NCBI RefSeq assembly: GCF_001577835.2
Contig: NC_029530.1
Span: 496,001-560,000 of the forward strand
Length of the DNA: 64,000 bases
Origin: Coturnix japonica
Lineage: Eukaryota > Chordata > Aves > Galliformes > Phasianidae
Reading direction: 5' to 3'
The notes under the pieces are model-generated. The model saw only the letters and a list, made by a program, of their open reading frames with translations, had not been told where the DNA came from and did no database searches. Shown here piece after piece: positions 1-14,803 of this stretch (position 1 is the first letter of the stretch; each line of letters starts with the position of its first letter). The position numbers were made by a program, and so were the translations under genes.

Positions 1-511
1 ATACTTGCACCAGAACACATTATGTCACAAGCCCTTTCATTATTTTTTATTTTTTAAATAAAGATCACGGGGATCCAGAGTCAGACAAAAACTTAAAATC
101 AAAGAGTCTTCTCTGTGTGCCTTCCAGGCATGACACGTCCTTTGCAGAGGCATTCTGTCATTTATCTCAAAGTAAATCTCACTCTTGCACATGGACACAG
201 ACTGGCTATTTTTGTCTTCTAGGGAGCACAGATGCACGTACCCACACATGAAGGCACGAACATGCACACAGCCTCATGTAATGGGAGCTTTAACACTGAG
301 TATTTTGAAGAGTCTGCCCCATGTCACGTGCCAGAGACACAAATGTACAAAGGAATAATTGTAGCAAAGAATTTACCCATTTCCAGTTCTCTCCTTCATC
401 CCAGTTTTGGAAAAGACCCAAGAATTTCCACAGCATTAGAATCATAGACAATCAGCTTTTAAACTCTACATTACTACTACTACTTTTTTTGTGCTCCGGG
501 CTATTTCTTAC
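1..511 (-). other. HIRA: HIRA intron 15 (partial)
   Basis: The donor GTAAGAAATAG directly follows exon 15 at 511 on the minus strand. No further HIRA exon (next expected residues near LKEQN) is seen before the left edge. The rest is ordinary intron sequence. Confidence 0.8.
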
Positions 512-3500
512 CTGTCCACAACAGCCTGATTTGTATTTGTTACGACAGCAGTCCCTGAGGTGGCTTTGGATCGTTCTGTAAATCTAGAATCAAATGCTTT
601 CATAGGTTCAATCTTGGATGGAGTTGTCAACACAGAGGAAGACGATGCAGGAGGAGCAGTTGAAACAGAGGTAGCATTTACACTGTTAATAAAAGGGACA
701 TGAGAGCAAGGATGGAAAGAAATTTAATATTTGTAACCTACATTGCCCATAATAACCAGCAAGCATTCATTACCTTGGCTAGAAATAATATTCAAAACTT
801 TTCACCCATATATACATAGATATACGTGAATTATAACATGCTTTTTCACCTTTCATATTTCAATATATTCTAAGCTTTTTTTACTCTCAAAAACTGTTTA
901 CAATGCATCTCTGAGCTAAGATCTTGCTGCTTAATCTAGATATATCTACATTAAGAGACATAACTAGCTCATTCTTTAGGTATTTTTAATTCAGGAACTA
1001 AATTTTTAGCTGGTTCTGACATTCCTAAAAGGAAAGGTTTGCTATTTTAAATAATGACTGGGATTTCTGATTTTATCCATGCTTCAGATTATTGAACACT
1101 TTCCTTTGTAAGATTATATTCCACTGTATATCACTCAAGGAATTTGTGCTGAAACATTCCATGCCAAGTTTTAATTTTGTTGTTGAAGAATCCAAACAAT
1201 TTATTATGCCTTTTCCAAGCATGACTAAGACAGAGGAATGTGTTTTCCCCACACTAAAGCATTCCAGGGATCTGTTATTTGAATAGCTGTTTACTTTAGA
1301 GATTTTTCAGTCTATTCAGGGGAACAGAGGGCTCTAAGATAACTGAGGTTTGCATTAAAGAGCAGTTAGAAGCCCAATTTCTAAAGAAAAGGAGACTTAA
1401 TGACTGTCTGTCAATCATTCCTCATGGCCTCCCCACTCACTCTTTAATTTATGACCACTTTCAACTAAATTTAATGGAGTAGTAGAGATTTTGATGACAT
1501 TGTGTTCCTTCAAATGCTATAAATATATATATATATAGGAGGGGAAGATCAGCATTACCACTGAGGAAAAAGCAAGTAAAGTTTATTTCTTCCATAATTA
1601 ATTTGAAAGACACACTGTCAACTCAGTATTCATGCACTGACAAAGCCAGTCACTATGCTCTCTCTCATTTGGAGTTGTTAATGCAGGGAAGAAATATTAC
1701 TGCGCTTGAGGAGGGGAGATTTAGGGGACACAGGACAGAAATCAGTGGAAATCAAACTTCATTACTTTCACTGCTGGAAAGAAAACTTATTTACTAATAA
1801 AGACTCAGTATTCTATAAGCAAGCTACCTTGTCAGAGCATTAGCACACAGTCAACGGTATATCATTGCACTGAGTTCATTTTCAGAACTATGCATATGAA
1901 TTTATTCATTGCCAATTCATCACAAGGTAAGTAACCAAATACTAATAAAACGCCCACAGGTAGATTCTTAAAGTTCTGGGGTAAGGAAATTATTGTAATG
2001 ATTGATTGATGACGAAATCACAAACAAGACTTAAAACCATATAAGTGAAAAACAAAACTTCTGCAAATACTGACCTATCTTTATTGGCTGCATCATCTGT
2101 TGGTTTTATACTGGCTGCTGTTGGCTCTGCAGAAGGCTTTGAAGTATTAAGGGAATTTGCTGCATTAGAATCTAATGACATGAGCTGCTGGTTGTTTTGA
2201 GAAGACATTATTGAGCCAGCCAGTGTGCCAGATATAGGGATGCTATTGAAAAATGCTGTAGAAAAATCCCTAAGTAAAAGACAAACAAACAGTAAATAGA
2301 TTTCTTCAAAACACTTTGAAAATAATGGAAAGAAAGTCATTTTAATCAAAACTCATCCCGTTTCTCCCTCTGCCATATGCAGAGATTTTCATCACACATT
2401 TTGTATATATATATACAAAAGCACACATACAAACAGACAGACAGCCTAAATAAACCACAGGTAACTAACTTCCCAGAGCCCTTTTTCATATACAAATAAA
2501 GATAGGTTGTGGCTGGAGTCAGTGTTCTTTAAGGTCTCTTCCAACCTGAGCAATTCTACAATTCTATGATTCCATAAAGCTGGAATTAACGCAGATATGA
2601 ATCTGCAATACTTTAGTAGTGTTCACTCTTCTACAAGGGCAGATAATGAGAGTTAGCCTCATCTATTAACAAAACATTATAGCTATAGAGATTTTAGAAA
2701 CTACTTCAAATGTACCCAGTGTCCAGCTGAGCTATGCAGAGAGGTGTGATCCTTCTCCGGCCATCTGCTGTTCGTGTTTCAACTTGCTTTTTTAACAGAT
2801 TCTGTTGGGAAATACATGTAACCATTATTTCTGATAAATAGGCTGTTACTGCACATGTGATGGTTGAATCTACCAGTATATTTTGAAAGATAACTTTAAA
2901 AAAAAATACAAAATCCTATTTAAGTTCATACGTTACAAAATACAGTGGATTCTAGTTCTGATTACTGCTTTCAGGTTATAACATAGCATAAATTACTTTC
3001 ATTTTTAATTCAGGCACAGCCATTTCCAGTTTCAGATCTATTCAACATGAACAAGACTGCAGAACTTCTTTTACTACAAACATTTGCTATTTACTGACTT
3101 TCTATTTGATTCTATAAAGCAGCTGCCCAAGAGCACCTACCTTTCTAATGTCCTCTAAGCTCTCTCCATTGACCATGCTTGCCACTTTGGGAGCCGTGGC
3201 TGCAGCCCCAGATGTTTCCCTTATTGATGAGTTCTTCTGCTCTGCCTGCTGCTGCTGCTGCCTCTGTTGATACTTGAGCATCTCTGGATTCTCAATGATG
3301 GTTGTAGACAATTGAGCTTCAGTCATTATAGCTAGGCTTTTACCATACGTAGACTGATGAATGTTGCTCTGCAAGTGTCAGAAGCGTACCAGACAAAGAG
3401 TGACTACAGCTGCCAACACGACATCACTAGCTGTGATGTAAAGGAACCACACAAATCTAACGGAAAGACTTGATACATGTCTTCTATCATTTATAAATTA

Positions 3501-6500
3501 ATCAGTTTTTCCTTTCTTTATGTTTTGAGCTAATAATAAATCAGTACATTAATTAGAATTCAAAGCTTTAGTTGCTAATAGCAATAAGAGTTAAAAACAG
3601 CCAACAGCAAATCAGTTTTAAAAGGTTTGCATATAAGGAAGTCAAAGAGTAATTTTAAAGTGTTCTGAAGCACCCACTCCTTGTTTCCTTGGTCAAATAA
3701 TTATTTGAAACATATAATGATGTGTAAGTAAGAGGATGTTTTCCAACTACACTTTCTTTCCAGAGTAGAAGCAAACACCATCAATTCATTTCCTTGTAAT
3801 GTTTTTAAAATAAACAAGAACACATTTTTCTGCAATAGGAAAATCACTCACTGCATACTTCTATAAACATTCCAGTACTTTAATTGAATCAATACACCCC
3901 TCATATAAGATCACAGATTCTCGGGAGTGTTTCCTGTACCTTTTCCTCCTCACTGAGTGGATCTCCAAGTTCATCCTGGGAAAAGTCTAAAAATGCCACA
4001 GATCCATCCATGGAACACACCAAGATACCGAGCCCATTGAGGGTCCTGAAGGAAAGAAAGATTCGTCTTTGTTGATTTCTTTTTTGTTGATATGAAGGGG
4101 CCATGTAGTAAATTTTAGAATAAAAAACACATTTAGTCTAAGGTATTTTATTGCAGGAAACACTGATGAAACCAGAGAAACGGGAAAGCAAGGAGAAAAA
4201 GTGTTGATGGACATCAAGGTCTGTGTGCACATCCTTGAAAGAAGGCAAATCAGAGACTGAAGATGTGAAGGTGACTTTAGAACAGTACAAGCCATGACAC
4301 GATCAGCACCACAGAAAGCCTTCTGTAGGTAGGTAAAAGAATATCTATCATCTGAAGCACTCACTGCACACAATGAGAGAAAAATGTATGTGTATCAGCT
4401 GTAAATCGGGTCTTGTTGTGAATGACGAACCATTACCTTTTGCCTTCCTAAGACCTAGGCCTTTGATGCTTGTTTGCCCTGACAGTGAGGCAGACCCACA
4501 GCCATCACTTCCTAAATACAGGAGGTTTTGTTCAGTTCTGATGTTGCACACGTTGAAGTGAACCCATGATAACAGCTAAGGTCACGATACCAAAGATACT
4601 GCAGCAGAAATGTACTATTTCAATGAATTTCTAGTAATGCACCTGCCTAAAGCTGACAATAACATTCTGGCTTCTGTAAGAAATCAACTTACCAGGAGAT
4701 ATCCATGATAGACTTGTCAAACAGCTCATGTATGACAACTAAAGGTCTTTTCAGACACGTGAGCTGAAAATAGAAAAAACAACAATTAGAAATTTAGAAG
4801 TTCAATACTACCACAAATATTACCACATTAATACTTTCCCATAGTCTAACAGTATTAACCAAACAAGACTAGGCCAAGAGACAGCTGCATCTTTGACAGT
4901 GTGATATACGAAGGGTCAGGTTAGCTATCTCCTTACTAGCACAGAAAGCTCTGGAGGAGAAAGGCTGACATTCAATCTTCCCCTCCTTTCTGAAACATAA
5001 AATGTCTTCACCAGCTTAGGCCTTCTACTGCAGTCATAGAGCTTTCCACCACTCAAAAAGTAATTCCACACATGCTAAGACACCTTCTATTCTAAGCTTT
5101 ATTGAGATAAGGATGTTGCAAACTGCCAGCACAAGATGAAGACAGATTAGGTTTCGTGTCTTCACCCAGACCACCTGCCCAGTAAGTGATGCCTGCCAAT
5201 AGCAGAGGGAAATTCACTTACAAATACTCATAAGGAGGATTTTTCTACACTTACAGTTCAGCTTAGTAATAAAGAACTGAACACGAAAACTCCAGTATGC
5301 TGCTCTAAATCAGAGATCCTAATCTCCTTAATGTTAAGCCAATGAACTTGATGTTTACAGCACATAACACAAGCAAAATGAAGGAGGAGAAGACAAACTG
5401 ATCTAGAAAGTTTAGTGCTCGTTGGTACACAGATGTAAGTATGTCATCTTCAGCAGGTCCTTTTACGCTTCCCTCCTAGGTCTGTGTTGTATACATTCCT
5501 CCAGCTCTTTGGGGTAATGACTGCCTATAACTGCATCTGTACAATACCTAGTGAAACTTCAACAGACTCCCTACATGAAGTCATAGTATAAATATAGAAT
5601 AAAATATACCAATATACCATACTGGATATGCGTATGAGCTGGTAACAAGGTCAGAAAGATTTAGTGTTATGCATTTAAGGACTGATGAATAGATACCACC
5701 CTGGAATCTATGAACAATAGACTGCAGTTAGCATATCATCATAAAGCCTTACAATCAGCTAAACCTGTTCTCTATTCTCTGCAGTTACCAAATAACCTGC
5801 TTGCATTGGCGGATGTGAGAATACTCACTCTCTTCAGCTGGAATAATAATTTGAGTTTGGGATATACTTCAAAAATCTAAACCAGAAATTGAAAACTTGA
5901 AAGTATGTTTAAAAAGCTCATTCACTTTCACATTGATTTTCACAGCAAAGGCAGAAGCCAGGGATTGAAGCCAGAAAAGAGCACAAAGATGAGACGTATA
6001 TGCTTAGAAACAGCTGTGCTGTGCCTGCTGAACTCTCCTTGTACCTATAAAAAGCAAGACTATCAAAACTAGACTCTATAAGCAATTAACAAAAACAGGT
6101 GGACTAAGTATGGAGTAATAGTACAGTCTTTTTCTTTCAGTCTCACATGGAGAACAAGTAAAGACACTGGAAGGAAATAGGGCTGAATTATGTTTATTAG
6201 CTAAAGTAAAACATTATTCCCCTTAACGGTTCCCCCCTTTACCACCACCACATTTTCTGTCATTGGTTTTTAGTTGTTCTTGGCTCCAGAATGCTGAATT
6301 CCTGAAATAAACTACTACCAATCCACTTATTTTCTCCCATTTAATCCTCTCAGAACCAAGAATAAAAAAATCTGAATATGAATCTAAGTAAAAGACCTAA
6401 TGCTGTACACATGACCTTTGCGCTAAGCCTACACTTTAATCGAAGAAGGCAAACACACTTACCCAGACAGAAAGAGATCGATCCTTACTGCCAACAGCAC

Positions 6501-9500
6501 AGCAGCAGTAGGGACAACTTGATTTGGTAGAGCTCCCATTCTTCTGCTTCTTCTTGAAAATTTTTGGATTGAATTTCTGCACAAGTGAGAGGCCACAGAC
6601 TTTATTACAGTAATCGTACTTTAGTACATCTGCTTTAAAAACAAGCTTTCCAGTTAAGAGTGAAAAACATTTCATGGAAATGAAGTCCCCAGCCAGGCTT
6701 TGTCAGAGCACTGAAAGAGCCCCACATGCTTACTTAAGGGATGGTCTGAACACCTGGCCAAAGAACATCAGCTTTACTAATGATCATGAACCCAACAGAA
6801 ACCTCAGTCACTGAGCAGCTAACAAAGCTGGCCTCTGACACTGCTAACCTGCTCCTGTATTTCCCCCTTCTTTTCATGTTCACCTGCATCCAGCTCTCGT
6901 ATCACACGAGCAGGCTGATTGTTTCCAGTATTAAAGCTGAAATTTATTAAACACCACCATGTTTTACTTCACATGCTTTACTAACCTTGCCACCCGTCTC
7001 CCTCTCTCGTCCCACTGGTGAATACAATTACCAAAAGGACATCTTACATGTTTTACTTCAGGAATAAATTATTATCATTCACTCACCACTACCGTAACTG
7101 CCTTCCGATGCCCCACAAAATCCATGTTGGTTTTCCATCCATCCCTCTCAATGATCTGAGCAGTAGGTCCAGAATTATTCATGGCGTGAGCAGAAACAAG
7201 ATAGTGACCATCGGGTGACCAGCTAAGACGCAGCACATGTGTTGTCCCTCCACACTAAGGAAATAAATCCAAAAAAAAAAACATACTAGAGCTTAAAGTG
7301 TGTCTGACTACATATGTACAAATACGTATGTACATGTGTGTGTACATACACATACATATAATTATTTTTTTAAACACAAACTAGTTAAATTTTAGATTTA
7401 GAAATTATGGTTACAAAGTCTTTTGTCTCCATAAGAGAAAGACAACACAAACACTTCTCAGCACTTCGGCCACACTTATGCAGGTGATGTAGCACAATTT
7501 ACGAAGCTCTGACAAAAGGAGGAAAAATGAATCCAGAGAACTAGTTTCAAAGGAAACAAAACAAGTCTTCTTGCACACAGCACACTCTTTAACAATCACA
7601 GTTCTAGTCAGTCATAGGGCTGCAGCACGCCAACTGCTAACAATGAGATTCAGCTTGCCACACGTTATGTGTATTCAGCCATTTACAGTCTATCACTGTG
7701 ATGCTGCCATGTCACAGTGCAACACACTCTACTCACTAAGCATCAGTTTCTCCCCAGGAGTTTGACCTCCTGATCAAAGTCATCAGATAAGAGCCTTAGG
7801 GTGCCAGACCAAAGATCCCTTCCCCTAAGACTTCGGATAATGGCCAATAGAAGATGCATAAGGAAGACTGCAAAAGCAATGACATCAGTTTGTGCCAACT
7901 CTTCCCTGGAATAACCCCCATCTTTCTAGGCATCTACTTGCTTCCACAACCACATACATCTCTGGCATCAACAACATTCAGTGGCAACGAGTCTCGACTT
8001 AATGACATGTTGCATGAGAAAGTTTTCCTCCACATCCCCTTTAGAATCTACCACCGGATATTTTAACAATGCTATTCAAACTACACTACCTAATGCTTCC
8101 TCAGAACCTGAATTACTCTAACAACGTTCATTTGCTCTGCAGGCATTCATGTTGAATGGTCACACATTCCCAAGTACCTCATCAAAGGGTTTTGTGATGC
8201 TTGTTTCCAGCTGCCAGTCCATTGTCCGCCACACTTTCAGACTCCGATCATCAGCCTGAGAGGCAATGTATTTTCCAACAGGATCCCAGGTCAGCCCTTT
8301 CACCAAGCCAGAATGTCCTTTCAAAGTGGCAAGAATTTCTGTTCCAACAATAACAACAAAAAAAACCCTCTTTAAAGCAGCAGTTTAACTGGAACTTCAG
8401 TTAAACATTCATCAACTTTCTTCAGCACCCAAAGACTGTCACAACAAATTTGGTATTTTACTACCTGTGACTGAAAAAACACAAAAGTACATAATTATGA
8501 AATTGCAGAGAAGGTAAAGAAAATGCACGTGATAATGACATTCCTGTAAAATCAGGAGAATAATCTGAGCATAACTTGTCTCCAGCAGCACAGAATCCAG
8601 TGATCATCAATAACCAAACTTGGAAGAGGGAGCTCACCATATTGCAAGTGAAAGGCAGACACCCATTGCCACGTGGGCACTGCTAATGAAATGCACCCAC
8701 AGAGAAGTTTACTGGAAAGTAATATATACTTGCACATCTGAAAAGTAAGATTTCTCACCTGGAAATTTGACAGCATTCCAGATGACAACAGTGTTATCCA
8801 CACTACAGGATGCCAGCCAAGCATCGTGCGGAGACCATGCTACATCCATGACATCTGTTTAAAAAGAGTTTCCACATAAGACACCAACGGAGAATCCAAA
8901 AATCTTTTTTAAAGGAACTTGTGGGGTGACATTTTTTCTGTCTTAGAGAAATGCAATACTTATTGACTATAGAAGTGCTGATGCACATACAGAGTACTTT
9001 GCCTCGCTTTGAACTGTAGATACTGTAATACACTCACTGTGTTCCAAAGCAGACACACAAATTATGTTTACGCTGTGCCTGTTAACTTACCCCCTGAATG
9101 GCTTCTGAGAATCGATACACACCTCCACTGCTCAACGTTAGTCAGTTTGCTACTAGAACCAAACACAGTGCTGGGTCCAATGTACCTAATTAAAATAGGA
9201 AAAAAAAACAGTTCCCAACAGAACCACCTCACGTTTTTCACACACTTTCTAAGGAAAAACCAGCCTCACAGCGCCCTTCTATTTCATGTTGTTATTCCCG
9301 CAATACAAAGCTGAAACCAAAACACGTTTATAGAAAGTAATTCCAGCTATTAAAAAAAGTAGTTGCCATACAATTTATACTGTCCAGTGAGAGCAAAAAC
9401 TGACATCATTTAAGTAACCCTCCAGATCTCATCAGGAAGTTTTCTTCAAGGACAGATGCTGCCTTAACTCACAGCCAGAGCACAACTGCCCAGGTAGAAA

Positions 9501-12500
9501 CGCTGCAGCCCAAGAGATGGAACAAAGGGCTGACTCTCCACTACCAGTGATGTGATATCACACCACAGGAAGCAGTGAGCTTATCAGATGCTTGCAAAGG
9601 GAAGAAACATTAATAGACTCCATATTGTCACTTGCTTGAAACAAAATACAAAACCAAGGAGGAAGAAACATGCTTACGCGGCTCGTTTCCACACCATGAT
9701 CAGTTTGTCATCTCCCCCTGAAGCCAGGTAAACTCCATTGTTTGACCATCGTACACAGTTCACACAAGCTGAAAATTTAGAAAAGAAAGCTTGTCAAATG
9801 AAAACTGAGGACAAACTCTCCCAGAATGGGGCAGAATCGATAACAGGTAACGCCTGCCAGGAGACCTTTAGGACTTCAGTCTGGTTTTTCTGCTCAAGGC
9901 ACTTTGTCTGCCTTAGACAAATGAACTGGGACTTAGCTTTCAGTGGCACTTGAGGAACTCCTTATTTTTTAAAAAACTATTAATTGGTTAAAAGAATCTT
10001 CAATAAATATAACTTAAAAGCGAAAGATGTATATTCATCCAACAAAGGAAACTGCCTGGAGAAAACCCAGCCAGAGAAGCTCACAGGTTTCCAGTGGTAC
10101 TTATATTTCTCTATGCATTTTTCCAAATCTTAACACCATTTTCTAACAAATACCTCAAAACGCATCCAGCCAAAGCATGAGACCACTCTGCTGGATGCAA
10201 TGGCTCGTTACCACTGCACAGAACATGATTCTTGTAATCACAGACAGATGGAATGCTCTGGCAAATAACAAACAGCCCGCACAGATGAATAAGTGCATCT
10301 ACGTACCTAAGTGATTGTCCATCTGACAAAGCATCTTGGGAATATTTTCATTCTTTTCATCTTCCTCTTTCAGGACAGGAGCCATGTTCCAGATCACAAC
10401 TTTCCCAGAATCCTGACCTGCAGATGAACGAGAAGCCATGTGAATACATGAGAGAGGCGAAACAGCTGAACTCGGTACAGGGGTGGAACAGAGAGGGGGA
10501 TTCAGTCACTGCTGGGGTTGGCGACTATGGAAACGCTGAACTACAGATGCTGTTCTGATACAGTTGCACAGAAGCACTGTACTGAAAATAAGTTACAAAG
10601 CTGTGATAAAAGTAATCGCTCATATGTAACAACATAACAACTTCAAGTAACAATAACTACAGGCACCAACTATTTATATAGTAAAACCGTATACAGCAAA
10701 TGAAGACATACATTCAAAATCCAAAAGGCAATTATTTTAGCCAACAAAATTGTTACTTGGATGACAACAGCAAGTAATTCTGCACTCATTTCTTGAGCCA
10801 TTCCATTTCTACACATTGATTTTCCTATTCAGTAATTCAAATACTCAGCTCCTCTTCAAATAAAAAAGAGATTTGGCCATTATGGCCTCTACTCAGCTAT
10901 CGCAGTACCAGCCCAAATGACATCCAAGAGGATGCATAGACCAGGAAATGCAGCTCTACCTTCTGCAGTAATATCAGGCTTTTCTATACATCCTAACAAG
11001 TGACACAGTTACATAAGGGTTGTGTTTGTAAATGGGTCAGGAAGAGGGAAGTACTGTAAGGGCACGAGTTTGTTGTGGCCCAGGGGTCTGACCTCCTCAG
11101 GGCATAAGCATACCTTGTCCTCCTGTTGCAAACTTGGTCCCATCTGGGTGAATGTCCACTGAAAATATGGGCTTTCCTGCAATCAGAGAACAAGAAGAAA
11201 CACGCTGAATTGTTTCACAGTCAGCAGAACGCAGTAATGCCAACAGATCTGTGACCCTTCAGGTTGGCAAATGGCATTTTGCTTCTAGAAGCAGTAATTA
11301 TAAGAAATACAGCTAAGTAGAAAAGAACAACAGCTATTAGAAGTGTAGATGGAAGTTACTGTGCCATTAACAAACCAGAGATGAACAAAGGACACAATCC
11401 TGCAGGATATGCCAAATGCCTCAAAGCAAAGTAACACCACAACAGTTGCACCAACATGGTAATATCACATTTGGGTAAGGAATTCCTTCCAGGTTTCTGT
11501 ACTTCATTAGCTGATGACCTGAAGCAAGTTTTGTTTTGGTTTCTGTCTTTGTTGCTTTGTTGATAAGTCCTGGAGAATGTAACTAGATTCTCCAGCTATA
11601 GGCTTATGCTGCAGCTATACCATCTGGCTTCCCTGCCATTAAACTGCAAACAAAATCCTTGTCCCAATACCTCTTACTGCTTGAGGGATGTGTGTTCTGC
11701 TTCACGTATTTTCTTTACGTTGACTTGTTTTGAGGTTTATTTTGTTTGGATTCACATTGCAACACTGACACGTGATTCTCCTTAAGAGCTTTACAGGCAG
11801 CCAAGCAAAGACCTTCACTAGATTAAGCCAGCTCTCCGCTCGCACTCCTTTCTCAACCACATGAATCTCAATTTGTGCTTTAGCTGTGGCTTTTCTTCAG
11901 GCCGTGCTTGAATCTATTCTTCTTTCCCTACCATCTGAAATGCAACATAAATGGCTGAGTACTTTGAGAAGCACAGTCAGGAAGCAAACATTGATCTTAC
12001 TCTTCCTGAGGTGCAGAAGTTCCTTTACATTAAACCAGCACATTGTTTAAACTAGTTTAAGCTCTTGAAGCTCCCTGCAACACACCAGATCCACTGACAC
12101 CAGAACACCTCCTGACAGACCATACAACATCACATGGTTTGTTACTTAATTCTATGCAGTAATCACTAAAACAAAAAGACAATTTTATGCAAAGTTCCAC
12201 AATCTGAATGAGATTCTATTTACTCTGCCTGCAGCCCATCCAAGACACAGCATCCTACGTGACTCACGTATGTATTTAAATATTTACCTTCCACCATTAC
12301 AGCTTGAAGAGATAATAAACTCTGTGCCTCCATTTCAACAAAGCGAGCTCCAGTTTGTACAAGCCGTAACACACAAACGGCACCTCGGGGTTTGCAGAGG
12401 TTTCTCAGAATCACACAGGATTTCCTTCCCAAGAGGGCTCAGCACGAGCCATTGCTACAGACCAGGGCTCTCAACCAGCTGTGTGCCAATCACGCACACA

Positions 12501-14398
12501 CAGCAGGGCTGTGCACCTACATACGGGTACTGGGGGGAGAACCAAACCCCAGCTCAGTATCTATAGTAGTGTCCCATGCAGGAGACTGAACTTGTCAACG
12601 TTCTGTCCTGCTCCAAGGCAAGGAAGGAGGTAAGGAGAACTTGATAACAAGCACTTACTGCACAAATTTAAGAAACTGGCATTAATAGTGCAAAAAGCTT
12701 ACAGGAAATCCAGTTGAAGAAGTATTTCCAATAAGCACTCAGGCAAAGCAATATTAACAACTCCGAGACCAAAACCTGTAGAGCCAAAACGTGCAGTGCT
12801 CTTACAAGGAGCACACAGCGGCTGGGCTGAGAAGCCTGGGTGCACTGAATGAATTTGCTGTGACCCCGACTCCCCATGTCTGTCATCTCACAGCATCCTT
12901 CAACTGCTTCCAGCACGTTCAGTAAAGTACAAGTGCCAAAACTGAGCAGGTAAAGGAGAAGGGAGGAATGACAGCAAGGAAACAGCACACAGAGGAGCCG
13001 TCCTGCGATCATGACTCTTGCTCATGTACCAACAACTGGGAAACAAGCTCTTCTTAGCAGCAGTGAAAAGAAAAGAAGCAGCAGCTACTGACAGTGAGTC
13101 CATAGCAGGAACCACCCCCATCTCTGGGGAGGGACCAAAGGAACGTGCAGCCTGTTAGAAGTGACGGGGACGGCTTGAGTGCAGCAGTGCCTGCAGGAGC
13201 TGGAACCCAGGTACATCAGAATCACCTGCCTGAGCTCACCTGATTGATGCTGCATTCCCTGCCCCAAGGAGGAGGGAGCGAGAATGTCCAACAGCTCTAT
13301 GTGTGTCACAGACCTTAACACCCCACAGATGGAACCAGTGAGAAATGCCCAGCAGTTTCACCATCGGCCCAACACACCGACCTGCCCAAACTCATCCCAG
13401 CAGGACAGTGGAAAAGTGGTGACAAAACGTGGGGCTACCAAAGCCTTGCACTGCATCACCACTGAGACACAGCCTGTACAATGCAACCTAGCAGCACACT
13501 GCTCTGCAGAGGATGCTTTCCTACAGTTCCCAAGCTAATAGCAGAAGTTAGAGCAGTTTCCAAACACACGCCCATATTGAAATAATGCAGCCATTAAAGA
13601 AATACAGAGAACAGCCACGGGGCCATTGATCTGCGCAGTCTGCACAGGCCAGAAGTTCACTGCCAGCTGCTGCCAGCTGGGCTCCCCCAGCCACCCTGAC
13701 CGGAGAGTCCTCGAGTGAGAAGCCAGAGACTGAGATGCAGACGGTGCATCGGTTCTGATTAATGGAGCAGGGACAAAACAAACGGCTCAGGCGAAGCACT
13801 TCCACTTTCCTTGTGACGGCTACAGGCGCACACCGATGGCCACACGGCAATTACAGCTCCGGGCTCGGGCGGCCATTCCCGGCGCTGCGGGACGATCCGG
13901 GGCCGGCGGCGCTCGGAGCCGCGGGTGCAGCCGCTCCGTGACCACACGGCGCCGGGAGCGGGAACCGAGAGCGGCTGGGACGGCAGCGCCCGGAGCGGGA
14001 GCGGCACCCACCGCGTGCTCCGGAAACTGCTCCCAAGTCCCGCAGCCGGTACCGCCGGGCTGCCCGGTTATAAGGGCAGCGCAGCACCACGGTCCCGCCC
14101 GGCAGCGCGGAGCCGCTCGGGGCGCCCCGTGTCCCCGCGGCCATCTTCCCCGGCCCGGACGGACCCCGCTCCCATTTCGCCGCGGCTCAGCGCTGCTCGG
14201 GGACCCGACCCGGCGGAGCCGCAGGCGGCGTGTGTCCGGTGTGTGTAACCCGGTGTGTGTAACCCGGTATGTGCCCGGTGTGCCCGGTGTGTGCCCGGTT
14301 CCCATCCCTGCCGGCCCCGCCGCACCTGCCCCGCCCGTCCCGCGGCACCTGCCGCTCTCACCATTGTGGTTGACCCATGTCGGCTTCAGGAGCTTCAT
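512..14398 (-). CDS. HIRA: HIRA histone chaperone, N-terminal 597 codons (exons 1-15, gene runs off left edge)
   Basis: HIRA deposits histone H3.3 on chromatin independently of replication, with UBN1, CABIN1 and ASF1a, in the nucleus. Coding exons: 14362-14398, 11114-11176, 10307-10417, 9678-9768, 9091-9185, 8759-8854, 8178-8338, 7087-7254, 6463-6576, 4693-4763, 3940-4045, 3141-3368, 2716-2801, 2075-2269, 512-682. All junctions are GT-AG and the frame is kept, giving 597 codons plus two bases of about 1017. It starts [13 protein letters not shown], as in human HIRA. Exons 2-11 encode the WD40 propeller (for example [11 protein letters not shown] and [11 protein letters not shown]). Exon 12 holds a short glutamine run. 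Exon 13 holds the B domain, with DGRRRITPL near residues 460-468, the ASF1-binding core. The serine- and threonine-rich linker follows. The C-terminal Hira domain lies outside the window. The promoter is shared with MRPL40. Assignment is by remembered family sequence. Confidence 0.97.
1519..1540. repeat. Short AT run in HIRA intron 14
   Basis: ATAAATATATATATATATAG; a second short TATATATATATA run lies near 2403-2416, also in an intron of HIRA. Confidence 0.75.
2511..2574 (+). mobile_element. CR1 LINE fragment, extreme 3' end, in HIRA intron 13
   Basis: TTCTTTAAGGTCTCTTCCAA followed by CAATTCTACAATTCTATGAT is the diverged terminal sequence of an avian CR1, with the ATTCTATGATTC 3' tail. It lies antisense to HIRA. 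Confidence 0.88.
7308..7364. repeat. TGTA/CATA-type low-complexity tract in HIRA intron 7
   Basis: Alternating purine-pyrimidine sequence such as CATATGTACAAATACGTATG and GTGTGTACATACACATACAT, imperfect and about 55 bases long. Confidence 0.65.
14229..14300 (+). repeat. GT-rich minisatellite in HIRA intron 1
   Basis: Two 14-base units of CCGGTGTGTGTAAC type are followed by shorter CCGGTATGTGC and CCGGTGTGC variants. It starts about 60 bases downstream of the exon 1 donor, inside the CpG island. Confidence 0.75.
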
Positions 14399-14803
14399 TG
14401 TCTCCCGCCCGGGATCCCCCGCCGGCCTCCGCCCTCGGGACCCCAGGGCGGCTCCTCCCGGGCTGCGGCCGAGCGACCGAGCGGCGGAGCTCGGCGGAGC
14501 TCAGCGGAGCTCAGCGGCCGCCGGGCAGCGCCGCTCTGCTCTGCCCTCCCCCTCCGCCGCCCGGAGCTGCCTCGGCGCCGCTCCATGTCTCGGCACCGCC
14601 TGTGCCGCAGCCGCCGCCTCCCGGCCGCATCCCCCGCTCTGGGCTCCCGGCGGCTCCCGGCGAACGCCGGAACTCGGCGCCTGGCAACCGCCAAACCGGC
14701 CCGGCGGGAAACAGCCGCCCCCGAGCCCCGGCGTTCCCCCGCCTCGGCCGCCGGGGGGCGAGATCCCGCTCCGGGCCGCCGCTCCGCCCCCAGAGCGGGG
14801 ACA

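Noticed and set aside
11105-11114. GTATGCTTATG donor of HIRA intron 2 as another U12 intron
   Set aside because: It differs from GTATCCTT at the critical C and no U12 branch motif was seen near the exon 3 acceptor; it is treated as an ordinary U2 intron.
14066-14076. TATAAG-like element within the HIRA-MRPL40 CpG island
   Set aside because: It lies downstream of the HIRA start codon in intron 1 and faces no known transcript.
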